64,000 nucleotides of DNA, taken from contig NW_026946363.1 in NCBI RefSeq assembly GCF_035222375.1, positions 558,001-622,000 on the forward strand. The letters run 5' to 3'. Under the pieces are notes generated by a model, which saw nothing but the letters and a program-made list of their open reading frames with translations, had not been told where the DNA came from and searched no databases. Shown in pieces: positions 10,626 to 23,690 of this stretch. Position 1 is the first letter of the stretch; each line of letters begins with the position of its first letter. A program made the translations under genes and the position numbers. This stretch comes from Podospora pseudocomata (taxonomy: Eukaryota; Ascomycota; Sordariomycetes; Sordariales; Podosporaceae).

Positions 10626-13600
10626 GGTGATGGTTTTTTTGGGGGGAAGGGTGGTTGGGTGGAGACTGAAGAGGTGGTTGTTGGAAAAGTGATTGGGTGC
10701 CTTTAGGAGGTGATTGCCCGTTTGCGCGCCGTCCAAAGACAGGTGTAATTAGTTGGAGGTTTAGGAAGGTGAATAGGCAGGTAGGTTCAGAAACCGACAA
10801 GGCTGTGAGGGTTGTGGTGGTGGTTTTGTTCTTTGGCAGGCGGTGGCGTGTGAGAAAATAAATCGTATGACCGGAGCTCGTTTGAGACAACTGCGTGATG
10901 CAGAATCAGCGCAGTGACGATTGGATCTCCGGTGGGAATAAAGGTGGATCCTGTTATTAACTTTTTGCTTTGGTAAGGAAAAAAAGGCGGATTGCGGCGA
11001 TGGCCTCCTTCTACGATGCACCAAGTCTAGCAGTGATATCTGAATGCTAGATATCGCTCTTATATCATGTCTTCGAGATATCTCGCAAAAAGCCCAAGGC
11101 GCGAGTGCTGGGAGATGGCCACAGGGATAATGACACAATTGACAGGTCCTGCCAAGCAAGACGTTTTGGTGATGTCAGCGGTTCGTTGCTGACTTTTGTC
11201 AAAATTTCCCGAGCCTCCCCCGCCGGCTCTCGCCGTCGAGGGAAGCACGGACCACGTCCCTGGAAAATGGAGGGGTTTTAAGTGGTGGGTTCAATTCCAG
11301 CACTTTTGAACATGCCGGCCAAAGTCCGAAAAGTCACTCAGAAGCAGCCTGTTGCTGACATGGCCATCAATGCGGTCCCGAATGCTCCCGAGACTTTGAG
11401 AGCCTCTCATTGACACTTGCTTGACATAAGACTCATCGGTCAGGCCAGGCGCCCCGGGCACAATTTCTCCCGGCGCAACCGTTCCTCAAAGGCCCGATCC
11501 GCCGGGGCGGCAGCTCCGATTCCGATCGGCAAAAGCCGGCTGACGGTTGTCGGACGGTGAAACCTCAACCGGCTCAGTCACATCTCCGGTCGCTATCGGG
11601 TGTTTTGTTTCACCGGCAGGCAGGCAGTCGGCTTGCTGACTATTCATTCAACTCCAAATCAACTTGGATGTCATGTTGAGCTTCGGCCCCACGCAGCATC
11701 AGATGTTTCGACAGGACTGGTCCAGATGTTTGTTTGGCAGCTATTACCAGTCAATAAAAGTCAGCTGCGTGTTCGTTCCCGCTGCCGTGCTGTCCGCCTG
11801 CCGGAGCATCAGGACATTTTTAGGGGTCCGGAAACAATGCGGCCGACGCTCTAGACCATCAGGAAGGCCGCGTTTGCCGTGACAAATGGAAATCTGGACA
11901 ACACCCACCGTCCGCGGGCAAAATAGGGGTCTTGCCGTGTCTTCTCTTGCCCCACGGACGCTCGCCGGCTGAGCGGACCGATTCCAACTCAACCCGTTTG
12001 CTTTGCTCCGCGAGCGTCTTTTTGCTGGTTGATGGTACCAGATCGACCCGTTGTCGTTGTCAATGCCTATGTATGTAGACTGTGGGCCAAAGTCATGCGT
12101 TTGTCGGATGGTGAACATGTCCCCAAAAACGATCGGCTCGGGGTCATAACTATTTCTCTCAGTGGTTGGCCCAATGCTACGTTAAATTGAGTTTATCCGG
12201 CAGTGCTTGAGAAAATGTGGTGAACCTTTGGAGGCAGGGGTTCATCAGTGCCTGCCCTAGCGGGATTAGCCTCCGCGTGTTGCGAGACTTTGAAAGAACG
12301 GTTCCTAAAAACAACTTCGTGGCTCCATCCAACTTCAGCTGTCACTGCCCGAAAGGTAGCTCCATTGCATCGTTGTGCTAAGAACCTAGGTTGGGAAATA
12401 TCAAGGAGCAAAACCCAGCTCCTAGAGGACACTTTGACGGGTAAGAAAAAGAAAGTCTATCTGCATGTGAGAGCTCACCCACAGGCTGCCAAGAGACTGT
12501 TTAGCCAGAGACATGAGCTACTCGGTACACAGTGCAGGTTTGCCTCCCGTTGTATAAGTCAAGTCAGAATGCGCTCACACGACATCCCGCGAAACAAGGT
12601 TGTATTTCGAGAGTAACGCTACTGAATATGTGATATCTACCGAGTTGACGTTTGGATGATGGAACATGCCCATTCATACCAAACCCCCCTCACTCGGCAG
12701 GCATCTCAAATACCCGGGTGAAAGCCGATCTGATATCTCCAAATTCCTTGCATTGTCCTTGGGCCAAGGGCCGACTATTATCATCATGACCAGGTTTTTG
12801 AGCCAAACGCAACCCTTGGCACCGTTGGAGACGCAATCTTCTTTTTGGAAGCATAGCTTGCGAATGATGATAAGCTGATAAGACGTTGCGACGTCAGGCC
12901 GTTGAAGCGTGCATGCTGCTCGCTAGTGTGCAAAGCATCGGATCAGCAAAGAAGCGCTGCGAGATGCTGACGACATTGGTGGAGAAGCCGATATCATGTT
13001 TCGAGTTGATCTTTCTGAGATGAAGGTTGCAGTTTTGCGCCAAACCGAGCGAGGGGGGTGGACGCCTTGTACGAAATAGGCATTTTCTTCCTGTTCTCGA
13101 CCTAGATTGAGCACTTAATCTGGTGTAGGCCTTTTCCTTTGGACCGGTGTTGCTCCAATAACATCGCTAGTGAGGTGATTGCAATGGTGAACAATCTCGA
13201 TCGTTGTTCTGTTGGCACTTCTTTGGGGAGTACCCTGTAAGACATGCCGTGCATCTCGGAAGACTTCGACATCATGTATTGTCCTGGCCTGTGCTTGTCC
13301 GTGTTCCACCAGCAAGACAAGCATTGACAGCACTTCATATTTCTCCACCGAACAGCATTCTAGACTCTTATTATTGTCAATGTCGAGCCTCAGGAGCCAA
13401 ATCCGTGTCGAGAACGGCAGAAGCGTGCTAAGAAGTTGTTAGGTATAGGTAGTATGATTGGAGTGGGGCCAATGGTGATATCACAGTATCAACACCCTAT
13501 GCTACAGTGTACTACTGTGTACCTTTGGCACAGTCTCAACCAGCAGTCTCAACAAGCTGAGATGGTTCCTGGGACCCATTTCCAAGAGCAGGGAAGTGGT

Positions 13601-15920
13601 CAAAACAACCTTGATCTTGAGTCAGTTGTGAGCGTGACTACCAGGATGTTGCCGATGTCTAGGCACGCTCACCACCAAAGGGCAAGACGGCAACATACCT
13701 TGCAGTAACTTTGAGCCTCAAGCCTCTGCCCTTGAATCTGAGCCCGTTTGACGGGAGTGGACCTATCCAAGCTCAGCTTTGGCCGACAGTTGGCATACCG
13801 ACTGATCAATGAGGGGATGTAAGCCGGCACTTGTTGAGTTTTCGAGAAGCTTGAATCGAGATGAACATTAGAAAGCACTCGGAATACTCCGCCAGCCGAG
13901 GCCCAGGGGAAACTTCGACAAGGCGTGGAATCTCTGGAATGATGATGCCGCAAGTCGAGCATGGGACGACCTCGTTGTCTCGTTGGTGCCCCTCCACTTT
14001 AGACCTGCCAGTTTCAGCGGGCGGTGAGTGTACAGCAGGGTCTCGAGAGTGGCCCGAATTCACATGACACCAGCGGCTTGTTACACCAAGCGACTTGGAC
14101 GCTTGGTAACTCTGGCGTTTATGCGAGTGATTGGCGCGGCAATAATTTATTCGCAGTGAATCAATGGCTGAAGAGGCGGGAGAAGCTACCAGTGAATCTC
14201 GAGAGAACAAGAGGGGAAAAGGGTGACGGGATTGATGGCTGTGTGGCACAATTGTAGATCGATGGGAGATCAACGCGCAGGTCCCAGGTCCGCGACGACT
14301 ACCGACAAGGCAAGATGAATCCGCACAGTGCAAGACCAAGGCCAACAATCACGGTGCCTCCACATCTTGCCCCTGTCTAGCGACCTTCCAAACCGCTGGT
14401 ACCGGAGGACATTGGACATGCTTCCGTTTGATTTCCACGCGCAACACCCGCACACCCGCAAGAGAGATGAGAAGACAGTTACACTGCATCTGTCGATGGC
14501 AAGTAATCCCACGCACTTGGCAGTGACACATGGGAGCGGGCTACGGCGGTATAGCAAATTGCCAGACGTGGCCAGGATCGCTGGAAATGCTCGTCATAAA
14601 CTAATAAAACTTGTTGGAGTTGTGTTGTGGTCAAGGTACCGTTTACCGTAGTCGGCGTTAGCAGATGGCAAGGACACTGTCCGTCTCAGGTCTGTTAGTG
14701 CCTTCCCAGCCTGCCGCCATAACCATATCTTTGTTGCACCTGCCCGCACGACCTCGAACTCTTTCCATTCCTGCCATATGCTCATGTCTGGTTGAGCTCT
14801 CTCTGCCTCCCATCTCGTATCTTCTTCTCGTCCTCTGTCTCCCCTTCTCACGGCCCCCTCCCCACCATCATTGATACTGGTCCATCACTCCAGTCTGCCT
14901 CCAGCTGTTAGTGTTTTCCCTCCTCGTCATCAGTATCCTCTTTGAACCCGCCACCTACCACCCAAGGCCGCCGTTTGCCCACCTCCACCTGTCTCTTGTC
15001 TGTCTCCAGCTGTACAGTACATTATTACCGAGGTGTACGAATCCCGTACTCGGTTCCCTACCGCCACGCCTGTCTGTTCTCGCAGGTGCTTTCGGCTCTC
15101 GGGCATACTGAGCCTGCGATTGATCTGCACGCCATTTGCCAAGACATCGACTTCGAGAAGCCCGGGGGCGCCCCTCAAATACCGCCGAGTCTTATATCCA
15201 TCGCTACCTCAAAGGGGCGTGAGGAAGAGTCACCATTACACCCTCATAAACACCATAAACACCACCGAGGCACCGCCGAACCATATCTTATCCTCGACGG
15301 TACTTCTCTGGGCTGTTGTGGCTGGCGCGCATGGCTCTGTGATACCCTCTGTCGACAGCAGGAATTAGTCATTGGCCGTACCACGGTCCCCTAACAGGCC
15401 TAACACTTACACACGATTTCTGTTTCTTGGCGGTCGATTCTGAGCCGCTGAACGGTCGACCCCCAACAAGCGGAACCGACGCCGTTATAACTCGCTGACC
15501 CTAGCCTTCAAGCCTGAATCCACTGGGGTCAAACGCCTCCAGAAAGAAAGCGACGCCCCCCGGCCTGTGGGCTACGAAGTACTGGGTGGTTGACCTTCCA
15601 GGTTGAGAGTGCGTGCCGAAACTCTAGCTTCAGGTCTCGCATTGAGCCGAGAGGAGCATTATTATTATAACTCGAGGTCAGTTCCCCCCCCATCAGCTCT
15701 TCTGTTTCTTCTTCCGCCTCATCCTTTCCATTGAAGCCCCCCAAGAGCCCCCCCAAAACCGCACTGCTCTCCCCCACCTGGGTATTGGGCATCAAGCAGC
15801 TGCCAGCACCCCGTCGTCCAACCGTTTCCAGTGGGCGCTAACTAGAGCAACAGTGGAGGAAACAAACCCTCCCGCATCCGAGGCTAGGCAGCGCTCCCCA
15901 CAACAAGGCCCTCTTTTGCC
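10626..15920. other. Gene-poor 5.3 kb between rcf2 and sfp1, divergent promoters
   Basis: No recognisable gene. 10.6-11.3 kb should hold the rcf2 promoter. 11.3-14.5 kb has balanced composition with only short open frames on both strands. One minus-strand frame, 13669-13962, ends at a textbook AG/GTATGT donor near 13697, but no partner exon could be identified. 14.66-15.92 kb is pyrimidine-rich and looks like a long transcribed leader of sfp1, with several upstream ATGs (for example 14665 and a two-codon ORF at 15331). Confidence 0.45.
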
Positions 15921-18205
15921 ATGCAACATCCCATGTCGAGTTCACTCATCAATTCCACAGCGAGCCCCGAGCCTGCGGAGCCATCGGGGACTGGCCAAAA
16001 TACTCTCACAACTCTCACTAATAATATTTGTCCCAATCGCGCATCACCTTTGGCCTCTGCCTCCAGTGATTCGCCTTCCTCTCTCAACAATTCGTCGTCA
16101 CGTTCACCATCCTTGACGCCTCAGCCGGCCACTCCCAAATCTCCCGCCTCTGGCCTTTTTGTCCCCGCGCCCCCAAAGTCGCATTTCGTTGACATCGCAT
16201 CGCTCCCGCCTCAAGATCCCCAGAATACCGATTTTGATTTTCTGCTCGATTGCAGCGACGACGTCGCCGCCTCTGCTGCCCTGTCCAACCACGCAGCGAT
16301 ACCAACAAGCAACACGCCAGGTATACCAGATATCGACATGGCGACCGGCTCCGTCTACGACTCAGGCCTCGGCCGCAGTCGACAGGACTCGTTTGTCGGC
16401 GCAAGGCCCATCTCCATGACCAACCCCAACCGCACTCGCCGGGACTCGAATAACATCGGACCCGGCAGTCTGATGGGTGGTATGAGCTGGGGTGGTATCT
16501 CTTTGGGGAGTTTTGTCAAGGACGAGTAAGTGTTATCCATGTTAGCATTCTCACGGGGCCTCTTTCGCGCACGCTGGTTGCGGCGCACCCCGTCACTGCG
16601 TCTACCTCACTTATAACTGAAAACTTGAATCATGCTTGCGATCAGGTGTGACTGATACATACCTTGCAGGATAATGATGGCCGGCACTTCTCCATATCCG
16701 ACACACCAGTCACCATCGTTCCACTCATCGTCCTATATGCCCAAGCTGGAAGCATCCTTTATGCGCGACTTTATCTGCTGCGAGACGACGTGGGATACCC
16801 TTCATGATCTGCTCCAGCATTATGAGGAGCAGCATACTAACCTCACGGGAAACTCCACGTTGGGGCCTGGGTTCGGCGGGAACTTCACGCGTGGTCCTGC
16901 CAGTCGTGCAACTTCTGTTGCACCTTCAGTCAGACCACAGCAGCCAACACAACCGATGCATGGGTTCCAGCAACAGCGCCAGCCTGGTACTGGCGCCAGC
17001 AACCTGGGCGCTGGTGGATTCGGTATGATGCGACAGCAGGCGGCTCCGGTCGCACCCAAGGTCAACCACATGTCTCACCTCAACGACGAGATGGATGCAG
17101 TTGGCGACATGGAAATGGATGATGCTGTCGGGCACATGGATATGGACGACAGCCAACGCATACAGCAGACCCGTCACCTCTTTGGTCAGCAGCAGCGACC
17201 CCAGCTTCATCTTAATGCCTCGGGGCTTCCTCATCAAGCGTTGCGCACTTCGCAGCCACCAACACCAGCTGCTCAGAGCTTTGGATTCCAGAACAATCCT
17301 ACCGTCTCTTCGGTCAACACACCAACACTGACGACTCACCAAGGCCTGCCCCAGCGCGGACAACAGTTCTCACAAGATAACGCTATGGAGGAGGATGATG
17401 ATATGTCAGGCCTGCCCATGAAGCTTAACACCAACAACTTGGCGCCTCTAGGCGGTTTTCCGTTCAATATCAACAACACCATCGACGACCCTGCGAAGCG
17501 CCTTTACAGCCCCGGGGGTTCTTCGGCTCAGATGACCAGTCAGCAACGAGCCATGGAACAGCAGTTGCAAATGCAGCAGCAAGTGCAGCAGCAGTTGGTG
17601 AGCATGAATCTTGACTACAGCCAACTGCCACCAGGCATGGATCCAACCACGCTTCTTCAGCACTTCACTGCGCTGATGATGCCACCACCCGAAGAGCACA
17701 AGCCGTTCAAGTGCCCCGTCATCGGCTGTGAGAAAGCCTACAAGAACCAAAACGGCTTGAAGTAAGTAACTATTAAAACAGTGCAACCGATCCAGGTGAT
17801 GTGTTGCTGACCCAAATTCTAGGTATCACAAGACACATGGGCATTCGACCCAGCAGCTCCACGAGAATGGCGACGGCACATTCTCCATCGTCAATCCTGA
17901 GACTCATGCGCCCTATCCAGGCACCCTGGGTATGGAAAAGGAGAAACCCTTCAAGTGCGAAGTCTGCGGCAAGCGGTACAAGAACCTGAACGGTCTAAAA
18001 TACGTAAGCAAACACCTCACAGCAAGGTCTATAAAGCTCTGAACATTAACGTATCTTCGTCCAGCACAAGCAACACTCCCCACCGTGCGACCCGGAACTT
18101 CGAGCTCAGCAGCAGAACCTCTTTTCCAGCATGATGCAGAATCCCGCAGGATTTATGGCCATACAGCAAAACCTTCCCAATATCAACGAAGACAACAATC
18201 ATTAA
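15921..18205 (+). CDS. sfp1: SFP1-like split C2H2 zinc-finger transcription regulator
   Basis: Nuclear regulator related to yeast Sfp1, which coordinates ribosomal-protein and ribosome-biogenesis genes with growth signals downstream of TORC1. Four exons: 15921-16525, 16670-17761, 17823-18003 and 18065-18205, giving 672 aa. The first exon is Ser/Pro-rich and disordered. Exon 2 starts with a degenerate finger ([22 protein letters not shown], about residues 225-250), then a Gln- and Met-rich region. The two C-terminal fingers are [20 protein letters not shown] and [20 protein letters not shown], separated by about 40 residues: the split pair that names the family. Both are interrupted by introns at the same GLK-YH position, suggesting duplication of one exon. 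Introns carry GTAAGT or GTAAGC donors. A second ATG at 15933 is a possible start. Identity as the direct SFP1 orthologue is inferred from finger sequence and spacing. Confidence 0.8.
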
Positions 18206-20511
18206 GCGTGGCATTCCGACTCGGTATCTCTTATGCAACAATGGTATCCTGCTGAGCGATTCGCCTCCTTATCCTACGGCATAAGCATACTTGCCTTCTT
18301 CACCATTTTTTCCTGGTTCGGGTACTTTTGCATTTCTCCTGCATCATGCGGTCCGGCGTTTTCCTGGTGGTCCTGGGCGTGGGAGGGGACGACTTTTTTT
18401 TTCCGAGTAAAGCGCACGCGGGAAGGCTGTCTGCGGATCTATATACCCCAAAGCATAGACTGGATTTCAGACTGATACCCCGTTGTCCTCTTTTTGTTTC
18501 TTTCATTTTTATCCCCTTCTCCCATTGGTCTTTTCTGTTGACTGGTTTGAGGCCAATCAAACGACTGGCCGACGATAACGATACGCACAACATAGAGGAG
18601 ACCTGCTTTTTCCCCCCACCGAGACAGCGTTTTAGAGCGAGAAAGGAGAGAGCCCGGAAGAGACGAAGACCACGAACCGAACGAATACCATTAGACCGGG
18701 GGGTTCTGACGACAACAAAAAATGGTGTTGAGAGAGTGCGAGGGAGAGGAACAAAATTGGGGTGGTGATATTTGGGATGGTTGCGGCAAGGGAAAAAAAC
18801 TCGGCGCGGAGAGGTGAAGAAGGGGAGCTAACGTCATACACTCGTTATTTCACCAGTAATAATCACTAATTGAGGACCTTACGGCTGGACTAGCTGGGCT
18901 GGACTGGTTTAGGGGGGCTTGGGGTGTGTGTTTTGGTTTTTTTTTGAGAGTGCGAGGAGGCGGGAAAGAACAGGCTGTTGTGCGCGAGTGATGAAGCGAG
19001 CAAGCCAGCGAGGAGTTGGGGAGAAGGGGGATGTGTGCTTTTTTGTTTGCTGATTTTATTTGTGTTCCTTTTTCCTCTCTCCCTTATTTTCCTTGTGATT
19101 TCTTTGGCTTTCTGTGGATGGGACCCCAAAGCGGCGAGGCGTATGAGGTATCAAAAAGTTTCATGGAAGGGAGACAAGTATGAGAAATGTGTGGTATGAT
19201 GATGGTAGAAGGGAGGGGATAGGTATCCAAAACCTGGACGTGGGTTTTTATCCCCTAAGATATGTTTGAGAAGATGGGGGAAAGAAAGGGAAGGGGCGGG
19301 GGGGTAGGTGGTACAAGTTGGCGCAATGTGGTGCAAAAAAAATCGGTTGGGAAAAGTACTTGTGGGTTGTTGATTTCCGTCGGTTTCTCTTTTGTCTTCT
19401 TTTGATTTGGGTCTTTTTTTTTTTTGGGGGTAGAGGGGAACAGGAGATGAAGGAGGTTGCACTTGGCTTTTTCTTTTTTTGTGTATGGTGATTTTGCTTG
19501 CTTGCTTGCTGATGTAAAGGTTCTTGTTGTTCTTGTTGTCGGTGGCTTCAGGGTTTTGGGATAAAGATAGAAATATCAAACTCTACTCTCAGTTTTAAAA
19601 TACGGGCGTGATGATTCTGGAACTGCGATATGAAAATTGGTTGGTTATGTGGAGGTAATGATGATGATGGGCCGTGTCTGAGCTGACAGACTATCTAGGT
19701 GGTTTAGAGTGGAAATAGGGGTCACTCCTTGTGTTGGTTACACACACACACCTGCTTTACACCCTTTATCCGAGGATAAGAAACAAAGCTGTGGGTTTTG
19801 CCAATCAGGATATCGTGATGCTACCTACCTAGCCTGCTCTGTATAGGTGCCTTGTACCCCGACCTGAAAGGTAAAACTTGGTTTGGTTGTTGTTGAGAAA
19901 TGAATGGGAGCTGGTATACACTTGCATGTTGTGGGGTAATAACATGTTCAAGATCTATCAACCTTACTTTTGTTGAAAGACCTGTCGACTGCCCTCGAAA
20001 GCCTTTATTCACAATAGCAGCCCCTAAAATTTCGTTCCACAACCTGACTTGCCATACGCAATGATTCCTGGAGGGGATAATAGGTTGGTTGTGATATTTG
20101 CAACGATGCCTGAAGATGATGCTCTACACCAGTGGCCATCGTCCGTCCTCTCAGCCAACAACTTCCTAGACCAACCCCTCAAGCTCCCCCAGACGAATCA
20201 CCCCCCTCAACCCACCACCAACCCACAACACTAATGCACAACCAACACCCACGATCTCTTGTGATTTGTGATATTAGTATTAACTAAGTGTATATATACT
20301 TTGCAAAGTCATCACTGGTCGTCCACATACCCCCCCTTCCCATCTTTCCCAGTGTCCGTGTTTTTGCTTTCCCTTCCCTTCCTCCCAATGCAAATGCTTT
20401 CCCTTTGTTCCAAGAAAGCACTCACTATAACTTGGTTCATCAATGACGACCGCAGACCCCAAACGCCACGAAACAACAGCTCATCGCATCCAACAACAAC
20501 AACACATAAGT
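18206..20511. other. Intergenic 2.3 kb, convergent sfp1 and cyp51B
   Basis: No coding gene supported. 18.2-18.6 kb is probably the sfp1 3' UTR. 18.84-19.60 kb read on the minus strand looks like a fungal 5' leader: CA- and CT-rich, with repeated CAACAAGAACAA-type segments and T/A homopolymers, but without a long ORF. A GCTT tetranucleotide repeat lies at 19495-19510. 20.2-20.5 kb is pyrimidine-rich on the plus strand and probably cyp51B 3' UTR. Confidence 0.45.
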
Positions 20512-22226
<1,715 letters not shown>

Positions 22227-23690
22227 TCTGTCGGGGAGGGAAGATTAAAAAGAAGTAGAGAAAAAGAACGTGTCCAAGGCTGCTGGGAAATGCAACAAGC
22301 GCGCGTGCGAGATGCCAACAATCCAAAGCCCACGGGGAAAGAAAGAGAAGACTCTCGCGACCTTTAAGTAGAAGGAGCAAAGAACTTTTCTAGAGTTCAT
22401 GTCATCAAGAAAAAAGGGATGCGAATTGGCTTTTGGGTAGGTAATCTGCCCCTGCCACGGCAGTCCAGATTGGCCAATCAGGCGCTCTCCAAGAGCGGTT
22501 TCGTATTCGCATTCGCACGGTACCTGGGTACTTCGCATCCGTACGCTCCCACCGCACCGTTTACTCACATCATGCGATAGAAAGGCAACATCCGATCAAA
22601 GTTGCGCCAATGATTCCACGGCAATTACCGTTGACCACCACATATGCGCCGACCTTGTGAGAAGCTGGGCGCATTCTGGCTGTAAGCGAATGCCTTCGTT
22701 TTTCGTTTCACCGTTCCTTCTCCTGAAGGGCCGTCTTCTCTGCTCTCCATGTACAGACCGCCTGTGGGATATGGTGGCTTGGCTTAACCAGTTGTCCCGT
22801 ACTTCGTACCTGCAGGGCGTGCTGTCATCGGATGAACCCTACCCACCTCATGCTGTGGAGTGCGGTGTGTCAACGCCCGTGGACTCCGCTGACAAGTGCT
22901 ATCGCGGATGTGCGATGGTAGGGTGTTGGTGATATTGAACATGTCGCTCTCTCTTCGTCACTTGACCCAAGTTTACTCTCGGTGAGAGCTTCATACCGAT
23001 ACTGACCGTGCGCTTACACCCGGCATCTTCTCACCAAAGCGGCGAGTTGTGCCGCGTCAGTGGGTTTCCCATGATCATGAGAACTTCAACTTGTCTGGGG
23101 TTCCGCTCCGTTGTTCGGATCACAAGTAGTGAAGATTGAGAACAAGGCGAGACACCCTCTCGAGAACAGGCGCATGAAGCGATATCGATTACAGTTTCCA
23201 AAGTAGCCTAGTGCCTAATGATACGTAGTAATAACACTGCTGCTTATTCATTTCATGTGATTTCCTATCCTTGGCTAAAATGACAACAGCAACAACAACA
23301 ACACCAACGACATATCTATCGTCTTCTCCCTGTAAAACAACCAGCGAATGACTATTCCCGCTCCATGCAAAGTCTGAGCACATCCCCCAAAACGTAAACG
23401 AAAAAGCGAATGAAGAGAAAGTATGTACAACTTGAAAAAGAGAAAAGAAAATCATGCTAATGATGATGATGATGATGACGATGGTAGATGCAACGAATGG
23501 CTCCCATGTGTGTGTGGTATATGGTATCATCTCCTCTTCCACTCCCCCCCCCCTTTTCAATAAAAAAGAATGTCCTCTTTTCTTTTCTCTTATGCCCCTT
23601 TACCCAAGCCTAAACGCCAAAAGCGAAAACAGTGTCATAACAAGAAAAGAAAACTCCTGCAACCGACAACAACAACAACAACAAACACCT
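22227..23690. other. Intergenic: cyp51B promoter and 3' region of the GT23-like gene
   Basis: About 1.5 kb between two minus-strand genes. It contains the ATTGGCCAAT palindrome (listed separately), a GAT trinucleotide run at 23461-23478 and AAC-rich sequence near 23280-23310 and 23665-23690. No convincing ORF. Confidence 0.5.
22469..22478. promoter_or_regulatory. Palindromic double CCAAT box upstream of cyp51B
   Basis: ATTGGCCAAT gives a CCAAT pentamer on each strand in a perfect 10-bp palindrome, about 245 nt before the cyp51B start codon. CCAAT boxes are bound by the Hap2/3/5 CCAAT-binding complex, which is known to control cyp51A in Aspergillus fumigatus. Its action here is inference; overlapping sites might let only one complex bind at a time. 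Confidence 0.45.

Noticed and set aside
11285-11310. GGTTCAATTCC resembling a tRNA T-loop / B box
   Set aside because: The flanking bases do not form a T-stem and no acceptor, D or anticodon arms fit upstream.
10626-15920. Possible decayed transposon in the long gap
   Set aside because: No terminal repeats, no transposase or reverse-transcriptase motifs and no TA-rich RIP-like composition.
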